From assembly GCA_046582185.1 (NCBI GenBank), contig JAYGEX010000025.1, positions 124,001 to 188,000 of the forward strand: a stretch of DNA of 64,000 nucleotides. Reading direction: 5' to 3'. Source of the DNA: GCA-002726655 sp046582185. Lineage in GTDB: Bacteria; Pseudomonadota; Gammaproteobacteria; Pseudomonadales; Azotimanducaceae. The position numbers and the translations under genes are program-made. The notes beneath the pieces are model-generated. The model made no database searches and had not been told where the DNA came from. It saw only the letters and a list, made by a program, of their open reading frames with translations. Shown here one piece after another: positions 52,135 to 62,224 of the stretch; position 1 is the first letter of the stretch, and each line of letters opens with the position of its first letter.

Positions 52135-53928
52135 TTACCGCACCGTCACACTCTTCGCCAAATTCCGGGGCCTATCAGGGTTAAGGCCGCGAACAACGGC
52201 AAGATGGTATGCCAGCAACTGACAAGGGATCATGGCGGCGACGATCGCCAGTGCCGGATCAGCAACATCAGGCAACAAAATGAATTGATCAAAGAGTTCA
52301 TTATCTTCGCAGCCAATCGCAATCACATGAGCTCCACGGGATTTGAGTTCCGCAGCCACATTAATCATGTAATGGTCGTCTTTACCCACAAAGAGTATGA
52401 CCGGGACACCTTTCTCCACCAGAGCAATAACACCATGCTTCAACTCCCCGGCAGCAAATGCTTCAGCATGTATATAGCTTGCTTCCTTGATATTGAGCGC
52501 CGCAACCTGGGCGGCGCCATAAAAGCCCGACCGGCCAAGAATATACAAGTGCTCTTCCTCGGCAATACTGATCGCCACGTTCTTCAGCTCACGAGATGTT
52601 TGATCGCAAAGATATCGACTGAGAGCAGTACTCAATTGATTCAGATCACCTTGGAAATCTGCAACTACAGCAATGGATTTGGCTAACATATAACCGAAGG
52701 TGACCTGCGCCGTTGCAGATTTGGTTGAAAGTACACAAATTTCAGGGCCGCAATGGTTGGCAAAGTTGAACTCTGACATCCGCGCCAGTGTAGACATGGG
52801 CATATTAACCAGCGAAGCAATGCGCAGCCCCCAAGCACTTGCAACTTCTATCGCCTCAATGGTGTCTGCAGTCTCACCGCTCTGGCTGATGGCTAACAGG
52901 AAATCTCCTGATTTAAAGAGCCGCCTGGCGCTTTCTATTTCATATGCAGGAATAGCAAGAGCATTAATTCCTGCGACTTCTCGGAGCAGCCACGCGATTT
53001 GCACGCTGGCAAAATAAGCGCCTCCTGCACCAGTAACTAACACTCTATCGCAAGAATCCAGAGCACGGACAAATTTATCAAAGTCAGGCCCCAGTCGTGT
53101 CGCTTGCCTGGCGACCATATACCACTGCTCCATTATTTCCTTCAGCATGTAGTGAGGGAAATCCTCCTTGGTGAGCACCTCTGAATCTGGTGTGACCAGG
53201 GACCACTCCATGGCCAGTGATGCTCCATTTTCATCGAAGAGGCTGACACATCCATTGCTGATCTCCACCAGCTGCCGCGCCTCCATGGGGCTACAAAATT
53301 CCGCTATATCCGGAAAGCTCAATACATCTGAGCCGAGGAAGAACTTGCCCTGCCCTTTCCCGACCACCAATGGCGAGCCATCTTTTATCCCCATCAATGA
53401 GCCATCTGCGAATAAAACCACAATCGTGTTCCTGCCATACAATTGCCTAAATACCGCCAACAATGCATTGCGCCGTATCTCCATAAGCTCAGATTGATGG
53501 TCTCCCATGACCAAAAGGGACTGCGCCAAGAGGGACTGCAGTTCATTCTCCAGCAGATGCACGATGACTTCAGTATCGGTTTCGCTGGTATAGGTCACTG
53601 CACAGGTCTGCTTTTTCAGCACCTGGTAGTTTTCAACGATGCCGTTGTGAACGAGAGAGAATTCAGCGGAGGCATGAGGATGGCAATTCTCGACGTTAAC
53701 ACCGCCATGAGTTGCCCAGCGTGTGTGACCGATAACTGCAGTGCATTCGGGCAACCTGTCCTGGATGTCATCAAGAGAATCGATGCTCTTGCGCATATGA
53801 ATTCGACCTTCATCATCGTCGACCCAGGCAAAGCCATAACTGTCGTAGCCGCGATACTGTAGTCGCTGCAAGCTGGATACAGCCAGATCTCCCACATTTT
53901 GCCCGATACAGGCAACTATTCCACACAT
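52135..53928 (-). CDS. GlmS-like glutamine-fructose-6-phosphate aminotransferase
   Basis: 597 residues from ATG 53928 (GGAA upstream), which makes Cys2 the N-terminal nucleophile after Met removal (MCGIVACIG). The glutaminase domain has YRGYDSYGF, GHTRWATHGG and HNGIVENY. Two SIS domains follow: the first has SQSGETADTIEA, but the usual GTSYHA loop reads GAGGAYFA. The end LAKSVTVR is typical. The divergent SIS loop and the TrmB-type regulator next door suggest a paralogue or specialised enzyme, not the housekeeping glmS. Confidence 0.86.
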   Translation of the reverse strand: MCGIVACIGQNVGDLAVSSLQRLQYRGYDSYGFAWVDDDEGRIHMRKSIDSLDDIQDRLPECTAVIGHTRWATHGGVNVENCHPHASAEFSLVHNGIVENYQVLKKQTCAVTYTSETDTEVIVHLLENELQSLLAQSLLVMGDHQSELMEIRRNALLAVFRQLYGRNTIVVLFADGSLMGIKDGSPLVVGKGQGKFFLGSDVLSFPDIAEFCSPMEARQLVEISNGCVSLFDENGASLAMEWSLVTPDSEVLTKEDFPHYMLKEIMEQWYMVARQATRLGPDFDKFVRALDSCDRVLVTGAGGAYFASVQIAWLLREVAGINALAIPAYEIESARRLFKSGDFLLAISQSGETADTIEAIEVASAWGLRIASLVNMPMSTLARMSEFNFANHCGPEICVLSTKSATAQVTFGYMLAKSIAVVADFQGDLNQLSTALSRYLCDQTSRELKNVAISIAEEEHLYILGRSGFYGAAQVAALNIKEASYIHAEAFAAGELKHGVIALVEKGVPVILFVGKDDHYMINVAAELKSRGAHVIAIGCEDNELFDQFILLPDVADPALAIVAAMIPCQLLAYHLAVVRGLNPDRPRNLAKSVTVR

Positions 53929-53999
53929 TGTCATTTCCAGGTTGTCATTGCTATTTGATAAAAGCCAATATATAGCGGTAAAATCAGACATCAATACCA

Positions 54000-54032
54000 A
54001 TTGTCATCAAAATATTGACTAAATATGATAAT
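54000..54032. promoter_or_regulatory. Inverted TTGTCAT motif, candidate operator of the TrmB-type regulator
   Basis: ATTGTCAT (54000-54007) and ATGATAAT (54025-54032) form an inverted repeat with one mismatch; the right arm overlaps the regulator's own ATG. Two more TTGTCATT copies, direct, lie at 53928-53935 and 53942-53949 at the start of the glmS-like gene. The pattern across the 96-base divergent spacer suggests control of both genes. Confidence 0.5.
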
Positions 54033-54771
54033 TCACGAAACCCTGAGGGCACTCGGCCTCAGCGATAGGCAAACGGACATTTACCTGACGCTGCTAAAGC
54101 AGGGTCCGGGTTCTATTCGCGAGATCGCCGCAGGTGCCGGTATCAACCGGGGCACGACCTACGAGGAGCTCAAGACACTAAAGGCAAGGTCGCTGGTCAG
54201 CTATTTTCCAAGAGGTAAGCGCAAGTTTTTCTGTGCTGAGCCGCCGGAGCAATTGGTGAAAATTGCAGAGGAAAAACAAGCAGTGTTGGAACAGGCCACC
54301 AATACTTTACGTCACGACATCCTACCTGACTTGAACAACCTGAAGATGGACTCTACAACCACAAATGTTCACCATTACGAGGGTGATGACGGAATCGAGT
54401 TTGTATTGAAAGATATCCTCAGTACCGTAGAACGTACGCCCCACAAGCTCTACAGGGTTTATTCCTCCCGCCAGATACGAAAGTATCTGTATCGGCCCTT
54501 CCCTAATTTCACACGCCAGAGAGTTAAAAAAGAGATATTCGTTAATGTCATTGCGATAGGTGATGGCGGCGAAAATGCGCCCCTTGCGGAACGAAAATGG
54601 ATTGCAACTGACTCCGGGACAACAGCGGCAAGTTACGTTGCGATTTACCCGCCAAAGTGCGCGATGATATCCCTGGTACAGGGAGATTATCCAACAGCCG
54701 TAATACTCGATTCCGAGGCTATTGCTCTGGTAATGCAGATTTCATTCGACACCCTTTGGGAGCGACTGTAG
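54025..54771 (+). CDS. TrmB-family sugar-type transcriptional regulator
   Basis: 248 residues. The N-terminal winged helix fits TrmB: LRALGLSDRQTDIYLTLLKQGPGSIREIA, then INRGTTYEELKTLKARSLV. A helical segment and an effector domain follow (HHYEGDDGIEFVLKDIL, VYSSRQIRKYLY). TrmB regulators are mostly archaeal and sense sugars. Here the gene is divergent from the glmS-like gene with a 96-base spacer, so hexosamine control of that gene is a reasonable inference. Effector unknown. Confidence 0.8.
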   Translation: MIIHETLRALGLSDRQTDIYLTLLKQGPGSIREIAAGAGINRGTTYEELKTLKARSLVSYFPRGKRKFFCAEPPEQLVKIAEEKQAVLEQATNTLRHDILPDLNNLKMDSTTTNVHHYEGDDGIEFVLKDILSTVERTPHKLYRVYSSRQIRKYLYRPFPNFTRQRVKKEIFVNVIAIGDGGENAPLAERKWIATDSGTTAASYVAIYPPKCAMISLVQGDYPTAVILDSEAIALVMQISFDTLWERL

Positions 54772-54897
54772 ATTGTCCGTGCCTATAGGCGAAATAGGGT
54801 TATTTTCGTCTGTAAAAAGATATTCAGCGTTTGCGCATCCCAGCCTGATAGCGCAAACTTCCGATTGTCGACCTCAAAACTCGCTGGAGCCCTGAAT

Positions 54898-55326
54898 ATG
54901 GCTAAAACAAGTATTTCTGAATTCATGGTTGAAAACCCTCTCTCTGTTCTCCCCTCCATGAACGTATATGAAGCTGCACACGAAATACTCACCAATCGGG
55001 TATCGGGTGTCACAGTCGTCAACGAAACAGGCCAGTTAGTCGGCATGTTGTCTGAACTCGATTGCCTACAGGCCATGATTACCAGTGTTTACAATGGTGC
55101 AGACCCAGGCGGCGCTCTGGTCAGTGACATTATGACTAAAGACGTTGAAGTAAATGACCCGGACGATGTCATTCTTGAAGTTGCAAACTCAATGCTCGAC
55201 CATAAACATCGCAGGCGCCCAGTTGTTCGAGACGGCGTGCTCAAGGGGCAGCTCACATGCAGGCAGATACTCAAGGCGGTGACCGAATTTGCCGACGAAC
55301 ACCACACCGAAGAGCTCAAAAACTGA
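54898..55326 (+). CDS. Two-CBS-domain protein
   Basis: 142 residues from ATG 54898, with GGAG 8 bases upstream. It is essentially two CBS motifs: SISEFMVENPLSVLPSMNVYEAA to LDCLQAMI, and VSDIMTKDVEVNDPDDVILEV to RQILKAV. CBS pairs bind adenosine nucleotides and tune partner proteins. No partner domain is attached. The next gene, an unknown, is 98 bases downstream and may be a partner, but it is broken. Confidence 0.87.
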   Translation: MAKTSISEFMVENPLSVLPSMNVYEAAHEILTNRVSGVTVVNETGQLVGMLSELDCLQAMITSVYNGADPGGALVSDIMTKDVEVNDPDDVILEVANSMLDHKHRRRPVVRDGVLKGQLTCRQILKAVTEFADEHHTEELKN

Positions 55327-55423
55327 TCGTTCCACAAGCCAACTACATAATTCCTGCAGACATTTACCTAGCCCCTGAAGAAATGCTCTGCTTCCGCGCC
55401 AATTTCCTTGTATCCTTGCCACT

Positions 55424-56241
55424 ATGAGCGAAATACTCACCAAGTTGGAGAACGCCGTCGAGGAAGTTGAGGATCAACTTCTGCAGAATTTCGTCGAATT
55501 CGCAAAACCTCATCACCCGAGTCCTACAGCGCCATAGACGAAGGTATAAGGAATTCTCTGGATGATGTTGTCCGGACCCTGTGGCATGAGCTGGAGCACA
55601 GCGGCGTCAAAGTCAATCTAAGCCTTCGTACCCGCCGTGATGAAGAACTGTCCATGAGGATGATTGTCCTCAAGAAACTGCTGGATATCCCAATCCCCAC
55701 CTCATTTCTGTTTGATGTAGAGGAAGCGCTCAATCTTGCCCGTCTGGGCCCGGATAAACGACAAAATACCGAAACTAAAGACGAAAGCCCTGCTGGCGAT
55801 GATTCCGGGAGTATTCTTGGCTCAATCAAGGGAATTTTTGGCAGTAAGCAAAGTCCCGATCAAGATCAACAGAACGAATCCGCGCCCAAAGCTTCTACAT
55901 GGACAACGATGTATTCAACGCAGCTAGCCGGCTGGCCACGCTGGCTGCCAGGTTAAAGACCAGCGGTAAAACCTGTTGTTGTCAGGAAGCGGCCAACAAC
56001 GCCAGCAAAGGATTTGCCACAAACGCCGGATGCGATCCGCAAGAAGCTCGAATCCCGTGAATTTGATGCTGGAACAGCTGGTAAAGCCTCATTTGGCTCG
56101 AAAGATATAGAGCCCATTGCACCCCAGGAAGTGGCCCCACCCAGAAAACCAAAAGTTAAAGAAGAACCACCCGAACCACCTACGGATAAGGCGATATTTG
56201 AGTCCAAGGACCTTTCTTCCACACCTCCGGGTAAGCAATAA
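55424..56241 (+). pseudogene. Broken gene of unknown function, about 270 residues
   Basis: Three frames must be joined to read one protein. ATG 55424 gives EILTKLENAVEEVEDQLLQ, with a stop soon after. The -1 frame continues from about 55480 (SPESYSAIDEGIRNSLDD, LLDIPIPTSFLFDVEEALN) to a Gly/Ser/Gln linker. Another frame change near 55880-55900 gives MDNDVFNAASRLATLAARL, and a reverse change near 55965-55973 at a GTAAAACC run returns to PVVVRKRPTTPAKDLPQ to the end at 56241. Loss of one G near 55485 would explain the first. The parts suggest a coiled helical protein with a Pro-rich tail. I do not recognise the family. Real decay or homopolymer sequencing error. Confidence 0.55.
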
Positions 56242-56290
56242 AGCTGCACTCGTCCAGTGCGAAGTATTCCTGCTATAAATCAGTGGTTGC

Positions 56291-57781
56291 CTAAAGATAT
56301 CGCTGCTTGAGATGATCTTGGAAGTAGCGGTCATTTAGAGTTTCGCCTGTGGCATTAACGAGCAAGTCATCAAAAGACAAAAACTTGGCTTTACTGTGAA
56401 TATTTTCCCTCAACCAGGTGAGCAGCGGCACAAAATTTCCCGAACGAATCTCCTCAAGCATATCCGGTACTTGCGCCTTCGCCGCTGCAAAAAATTGCGC
56501 GGCGGTCATCGCGCCAAGGGTGTAGGTGGGGAAATACCCAAACAACCCTGCCGGCCAATGCACATCCTGCAAACAACCATCCTTAAAATCCCCCTTTGTC
56601 GATAGGGAAAAGTAGGACTGCATCTTCGTATCCCAGACTTCTGGTATATCTATGACGGTCAAGCCTCCTTCGACAAGATCTCGCTCAATCTCGTAGCGCA
56701 TAATGACATGCAATGGGTAAGTCACTTCGTCCGCGTCCACTCGAATATAGCTGCGTTCTACCTTGGTATACAGACGATGCAGATTATCGACACTCCAGGC
56801 GGGATCATTACTTTCCTGACCCAGAAAAGTCCGCTGTGCAATTGGCGTCATGAACTGCAAAAATTCAATTGAGCGACAGGCTTGCATTTCCATCAGCAAG
56901 GACTGACTCTCATGAGTACCAGCACTCAACGCAGCCCCAACGGGTTGTGTGATCCAATCCTTGGGCAAGCCCTGCTCATACATGGCATGACCCGTTTCAT
57001 GGATCACTCCCATCAGGGACTGAACGAAGTTATCGTCAGAATACCTTGTGGTAATACGTACATCTTCCGGTACACCACCGCAAAAGGGGTGATGACTGAT
57101 ATCGAGGCGCCCATGTTCGAAGTCGAAACCCAGAGTCGACATGATGGACATGCCTAGCTCCTTTTGCTTCGCGACTGGAAAGCTATCCCCTACAGAGACG
57201 ACTGGATTCTGTTTTTGAAGCTCAATCACTTCATCCACCAGGCCTGGGAGAAATGACTTTAACCCGGAAAACAGCTTATCCAATTTCTCACAGGTCATAT
57301 CTGGTTCATACACATCAAGCATAGCGTTATATAAAGAGAGTCCGGTAGAGTCAGCACGCATCGCAGCTTCTTCACGAATGAAGCCAAGAACTTTGTCCAG
57401 CAATGGCTGCATATCCTGCCAGTTATTTTCAGCACGATAGATTTGCCACGCTTGCTCACATTCGGCAGTGCTTCTCGTTAGATGGCCAACCAGATCTGAA
57501 TTCAAACATGTGGCCTCTCGATGTTGTCGCGACATTTCTCGAACGTTGGCATTCTCCTGGCCGGACAGATCCTCCTCAGCCGCCAACTCTAGCCAATCGA
57601 ACATTCGTTCGTCCGTCTTTAATTCATGAATTGTCACGCCCAGGGTGGCCAGGGCATCACCTCTCGCCCGGCCGCCGCCAGCGGGCATCATCGCCGCAGC
57701 ATCCCAGCTAGTAATCGACTGAACATGCTCCAGATCTGAAATTTTCTTAAACTGTCTAACCAGTTGTTGGTAGGCGCTCAT
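56291..57781 (-). CDS. M32 carboxypeptidase (Taq-type)
   Basis: 496 residues from ATG 57781, preceded by GGAA at 6 bases; the open frame to 57877 has no family match. Catalytic metal motif HETGH (MGVIHETGHAMYEQ), the ligand motif GTHESQSLL and VDADEVTYPLHVIMRYEIE are the M32 hallmarks. It removes C-terminal residues from peptides. Length is normal. It may act in peptide turnover in the cytoplasm. Confidence 0.94.
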   Translation of the reverse strand: MSAYQQLVRQFKKISDLEHVQSITSWDAAAMMPAGGGRARGDALATLGVTIHELKTDERMFDWLELAAEEDLSGQENANVREMSRQHREATCLNSDLVGHLTRSTAECEQAWQIYRAENNWQDMQPLLDKVLGFIREEAAMRADSTGLSLYNAMLDVYEPDMTCEKLDKLFSGLKSFLPGLVDEVIELQKQNPVVSVGDSFPVAKQKELGMSIMSTLGFDFEHGRLDISHHPFCGGVPEDVRITTRYSDDNFVQSLMGVIHETGHAMYEQGLPKDWITQPVGAALSAGTHESQSLLMEMQACRSIEFLQFMTPIAQRTFLGQESNDPAWSVDNLHRLYTKVERSYIRVDADEVTYPLHVIMRYEIERDLVEGGLTVIDIPEVWDTKMQSYFSLSTKGDFKDGCLQDVHWPAGLFGYFPTYTLGAMTAAQFFAAAKAQVPDMLEEIRSGNFVPLLTWLRENIHSKAKFLSFDDLLVNATGETLNDRYFQDHLKQRYL

Positions 57782-58015
57782 AGTATTTCCATGGATGTAA
57801 ATGCTTGTCTGGCGAATCGCCAGTTTCTTTAACTCCAGATTCTCGACTTGAAGATCCCGCAAGGTGATTTTCCGCAAGTCATTTGCCAGCTTACAGTGAA
57901 GCCGCCAGGGCTGAGAACTACTGCTCTTGAGTTTAGTTTCGCTCCCGGCCTATATTTCATCTCAATGATGCCATGGTATGCTCATGATCATCTGTAATTA
58001 TTAAAGAGATCAAAC

Positions 58016-59467
58016 ATGGGCCTAAAATCAGTCAGCCAGATTATATCCGACAATGCGAAGGCAGACCCGAACAGGCCTACAATCACCCATGAAGACAGGA
58101 CTATAAGCCGACAAGAACTGGATCTGAGCACCAATCGCCTGGCCCGCGCTTATGAAAAACTCGGCGTCTGTGAAGGAGACATGGTCACTGTTGCCCTTCC
58201 AAATTCAATAGAATTTTACGAAGCCTGCATCGCCATCTGGAAGCTGGGAGCAACGCCGCAACCAATTTCCGCACGTCTGCCGAAGATGGAAAGAGAGGCA
58301 ATAGTCGAGCTTGCTGACCCTGCCATTGTTGTTGGCGCAGAGCCCGGCTCCCATGGGAAAAGAACCATACTGCCCATTGGTTATGAAGCTGCTCCCTCAC
58401 TGTCCGACGCGCCCTTGCCTGACAAAACTGCCAAATACTGGAAGGCACCAACATCCGGAGGGTCTACAGGCCGCCCCAAGATAATCGTTTCGGAAAGCCC
58501 AGGAGCATTTGACTTCAGCCTCGCCTTGCCGTTACGACAGCAACGCAATCGCGCCCAGCTGGTATCAGGCCCCCTGTACCACAACGGCCCGTTCTCCTTT
58601 TCCATGAATGGACTCTATCTGGGTAATCACATCATTGTGATGACGAGATTTGATGCGGAGCAAACCTTACAACTCATCGAACAGCATCAGATAGACTGGA
58701 TGATGATGGTACCAACAATGATGTTACGCATCTGGAAGCTACCGACAGATATCCGCGACAAATATGACCTAAGTTCTCTTCGCATCATGTTGCATCTTGC
58801 TGCACCTTGCCCTCCCTGGTTGAAAGAAGAATGGATCAACTGGCTTGGCGCCGACAAAGTCCACGAGTTATTCGGCGGCACAGAAGGCACAGGCGCCACC
58901 TGGATTACTGGCGATGAATGGATGCAACACAAAGGATCTGTTGGAAAGCTAATGGGTAAAAGCGAGGTCAAGGTTCTGGATGAAGATGGCAAGGAACTGC
59001 CAGCCGGCGAAATAGGTGAAATCTACCTTCTTCCCGAAAGTGGTGGCTGCAGCACCTACCACTACATTGGTGCCGAATCGAAGCCAATCGAAGGAGGATG
59101 GGAATCTCTCGGCGATCTTGGCTATGTGGATGAAGAGGGATACATTTATCTTACCGACAGAAAGACTGACATGATATTAAGCGGTGGTGCGAATATATAT
59201 CCGGCAGAAGTTGAGGCGGCGATAGATGCACATCCAGCTGTTCGTTCAAGTGCTGTCATCGGTTTACCTGATGACGACCTTGGCCAGGTAATTCATGGCA
59301 TCGTCGATGCCCCCGACGGTGTCAGCGAAGAAGATCTTATTGCGTTTCTCACAGAGCGAATGGTTCGCTACAAGATCCCCAGAACCCTGGAGTTCGTAGA
59401 TCATCCACTTCGCGATGATGCGGGTAAAACTCGAAGATCTGCTCTGCTCAAGGAACGCGTTGGCTGA
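58016..59467 (+). CDS. AMP-dependent acyl-CoA synthetase/ligase
   Basis: 483 residues, ANL superfamily. The phosphate loop is TSGGSTGRPK, the A5-type motif is ELFGGTEGTGATW, the hinge is LGDLGYVDEEGYIYLTDRKTDMILSGGANIYP, and the A10 lysine is in DDAGKTRRSALL. It activates a carboxylic acid to acyl-AMP then acyl-CoA. The substrate pocket residues do not identify the acid. The 234-base gap before it (57782-58015) shows no recognisable element. Confidence 0.9.
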   Translation: MGLKSVSQIISDNAKADPNRPTITHEDRTISRQELDLSTNRLARAYEKLGVCEGDMVTVALPNSIEFYEACIAIWKLGATPQPISARLPKMEREAIVELADPAIVVGAEPGSHGKRTILPIGYEAAPSLSDAPLPDKTAKYWKAPTSGGSTGRPKIIVSESPGAFDFSLALPLRQQRNRAQLVSGPLYHNGPFSFSMNGLYLGNHIIVMTRFDAEQTLQLIEQHQIDWMMMVPTMMLRIWKLPTDIRDKYDLSSLRIMLHLAAPCPPWLKEEWINWLGADKVHELFGGTEGTGATWITGDEWMQHKGSVGKLMGKSEVKVLDEDGKELPAGEIGEIYLLPESGGCSTYHYIGAESKPIEGGWESLGDLGYVDEEGYIYLTDRKTDMILSGGANIYPAEVEAAIDAHPAVRSSAVIGLPDDDLGQVIHGIVDAPDGVSEEDLIAFLTERMVRYKIPRTLEFVDHPLRDDAGKTRRSALLKERVG

Positions 59468-59501
59468 CGCAGCCAGCCCGATCAGGCCATTGAATAGAAA
59501 C

Positions 59502-60188
59502 TCAAGTTGGCATCGGCACAGTTCCAAACAATGACTCATTCAAATGGGATGAATCATTGAAGCGCCGCACGATGATCTTTCCTGAGTTCATCACAATATG
59601 ACTGATCGAGGCATTATCAGCACCACTAAATGAAAACGGCGTAGCACCGGTTGCCTCCGCCAGGATGTGGGCAATTACCCCGCCATGCACCACAGCCACG
59701 ACCAGCTGATCGGGGTGCGCCTTGGCAATCTTGCTGAGTCCCCTTTGTACACGCTCCTTCAAGCTACTAAGAGACTCCGCGCCAGGAATAACATCCCAGC
59801 GCTCCTCCTCCTGCATTTTCAGATATATAGGATCGCTTTCGTAAGCTTTAATTCGAAATAAGCCGCCTTCCCATTGCCCCAGATGAACCTCTCTCAGCTC
59901 GGGCTCTACAACTGGCTCTATGCCCAGATGTTTGCACAATGGCGCAGCTGTCTCCTGGGTCCTGCACAAAGTGGTCACATATATTGCATCGATCGCTAAA
60001 TGTCGCAGGCGCTCTCCAACTCTTATTGCCTGCTCCCTGCCAGTCTCCGCCAATTCAGGATCGCCATGCCCATCAACCAGGGGAAACGGATTTCCCGGCG
60101 TCGCTGCCCTTGATTCTCCATGCCTGACTAACAGTATTTCTGTGGCGCCGGCAGGCCTTTCAAACTTGTGTTGACGGTATTCTTTCAA
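59502..60188 (-). CDS. Histidine phosphatase family protein
   Basis: 228 residues with a TTG start, the only one giving the full N-terminus. The phosphoglycerate-mutase-like core is LLVRHGESRA (catalytic His) with a later catalytic pair in VVAVVHGGVIAHIL and TLCRTQETAAPL. The single-domain form is common for phosphatases such as CobC- or SixA-like enzymes; the substrate is unknown. It is divergent from the following MFS gene by 58 bases. Confidence 0.87.
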   Translation of the reverse strand: MKEYRQHKFERPAGATEILLVRHGESRAATPGNPFPLVDGHGDPELAETGREQAIRVGERLRHLAIDAIYVTTLCRTQETAAPLCKHLGIEPVVEPELREVHLGQWEGGLFRIKAYESDPIYLKMQEEERWDVIPGAESLSSLKERVQRGLSKIAKAHPDQLVVAVVHGGVIAHILAEATGATPFSFSGADNASISHIVMNSGKIIVRRFNDSSHLNESLFGTVPMPT

Positions 60189-60246
60189 TTTTTTTGTCTC
60201 GCTTCAGGTGAATCGCCGAATCAGACCCGATTCAGGTTAGTATTAA

Positions 60247-61459
60247 ATGAAGATAGCATTATTAAGAACTTCGATGAAGGCCCGACTGGAAAGCAACATA
60301 TGGAAACTAACGGCGCAGAAGTCTTTAGTCACTGCCTACTTCCAACTACCGATTATCGTACTCTTCTGGCAGGATGCCGGTCTGAGCATGTTGCAGATCA
60401 TGACGCTTCATGCCATCTTCTCTGTTGCAACGGTCTTACTGGAGTTGCCATCAGGTATCTTCGCAGATCTATACGGCCGTAAACTGACATTAATTCTGGC
60501 AACGCTCTACCTTGGGCATTGCTACATATTGTATGGCAGAAAACTTCAATCAATTTCTGATAGCAGAGCTGTTTCTCGCCGGCTTTGTTGCACTTCAATC
60601 AGGTGCAGACTCGACATTTCTATACGACACCCTGAAGTCTTTGAAGAGATCTTCCGAGTACGCCAAAATTCTCGGCAATGTCATATTTCTAAGCACTATT
60701 GTGCTCGCCCTTACAAATGTTGTTGGAGGATTCATCGGTGAATACAATCTCAGATGGACTCTCTTCGCTTGTCTGCCTTTTGTATTTTCAGCATTCATTA
60801 TCAGTTTTACACTATTTGAACCGACACCCTCTTCCCAGAATGACTCCAATGGGACAGCGAGAGAGAAGGTAAGACAGCAACTAGTGGAACTCAGCCGCGT
60901 TATTGGCGGCGATAAGACCTTAATCTGGCTAATTATCTATGCGGGGGTCGTGCTGACATTTAATCAAGCTGGTCTCTGGTTATATCAGCCATATTTTGAA
61001 CTGACCGGCATCTCGATTTTTATGTTTGGAATTATCTTCGCCAGTTTCCAGGTGGTATCTGCTTTTGCAGGTAAATGGTGCTACAAGGTAAGGAATCAAG
61101 TGGGTGAGAAGACCATTCTCACCTCATTGTTGTTTATTAGTACCGGTGCTTCCCTGCTGCTCGGAAACCTGGTTTTTACCTACAGCTTCACCTTTATATT
61201 CCTGCTCCAGGTGGTCCGGGGATTCTACAAGATTCTTTTTAGCGATCTGATTAATCGGCGAGTAGAGTCCAAAGTCAAAATCAGTGTTTTATCTGTTCAA
61301 AACCTGGCAGGCCGTATGTTAACTGCCGTCGTAATGCCATTTATAGGTTACTTCGCTGACATTTATTCAATCTCCCAGACATTCACCCTTATCGCAATCA
61401 TTGGCACGGCTTGCGGCCTTCCAGTCTTGTTCGCTCTCAAACTACAGAAGGTAATCTGA
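60247..61459 (+). pseudogene. Frameshifted MFS transporter
   Basis: The N-terminal part (WKLTAQKSLVTAYFQLPIIV, LPSGIFADLYGRKLTLI) is in one frame and the rest (IATYCMAENFNQFLIAELF to the last helix IIGTACGLPVLFALKLQKVI) in the +1 frame. Joined at about 60508-60512, where one C too many in TACCTTGG would shift the frame, they give about 400 residues with 12 membrane helices and the DLYGRK loop between helices 2 and 3. One lesion. Unless it is an assembly error, the transporter is inactive. Substrate unknown. Confidence 0.75.
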
Positions 61460-61469
61460 GGCTCGGCCT

Positions 61470-61979
61470 CTAAATGCTTGCTTCCATCAGATAGAGCTTG
61501 GTCGCAGACAGACCTTTCTGAGAAGGCATGCTCTGATTAGAGACATTTTTCTGATCGATCATAACCAGCGCCAACCCTTCACTCTTACCTAGTTTCTGTA
61601 CGCCCTCGATGCCGTTCTTGTAAAAAACGACGTAAGCCGTCGCGCTAGATTTTGTTCGGCTACCAACACTGATGGAGCTTCCCTGAAAGTTGACCTTTTT
61701 AACAACATCCAAGGCAATCTGTTCCCATCGATCATCAGGAAAGGATACTTTGTCCTTAACGCGATTAAACCTGAATGTGTTCTTTCTCTTTTGTTTTCCT
61801 GAAATCTGGTAAAAGCCATCGTACTCAGCGTTTAGTATTTTCTCTGCAAGGTCTGGTGCCAATCTTTCTCTGATGGCCTTCGAAATTGTCGCGTTGGAAC
61901 TAACCGTAGCGCCGCCGTCACTCAAGGCCCATGACGGGACCGAAATTAACAACACAATTGCAATGATGAATGTCTTCAT
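61470..61979 (-). CDS. Small secreted protein of unknown function
   Basis: 169 residues with a clear signal peptide (MKTFIIAIVLLISVPSWALS|D) and AGGAG about 8 bases before the ATG. The mature part is basic and mixed alpha/beta, with RFNRVKDKVSFPDDRWEQIAL and SATAYVVFYKNGIEGVQKLGKS. I recognise no family. It is convergent with the broken MFS gene with a 10-base gap. Periplasmic or secreted location expected. Confidence 0.7.
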   Translation of the reverse strand: MKTFIIAIVLLISVPSWALSDGGATVSSNATISKAIRERLAPDLAEKILNAEYDGFYQISGKQKRKNTFRFNRVKDKVSFPDDRWEQIALDVVKKVNFQGSSISVGSRTKSSATAYVVFYKNGIEGVQKLGKSEGLALVMIDQKNVSNQSMPSQKGLSATKLYLMEASI

Positions 61980-62224
61980 GATCTTCTTCTCCTGTCGAAC
62001 AAATAAATTCTTTGTCTAGTGATTGTTTGGCGTTATTACCGGATACACCCAGTGTCACCTCTATGACGATGCAGTTTAAGAAAAGGTTTGAATAAATCTC
62101 GAAATTTGAGTTGAAACGACTCATGAAAACGGTGAAATGCAAAAATTGGCTAATAAACGCTGAACTTTCCCTCTGATGACCACAATGCGGCCCATCATAT
62201 TTGGTACTATCCTGCGGCAACTAC

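Noticed and set aside
60512..61459. Separate short MFS gene beginning at 60512
   Set aside because: It lacks the first helices, which are present in the adjacent frame; a single frameshifted gene explains both.
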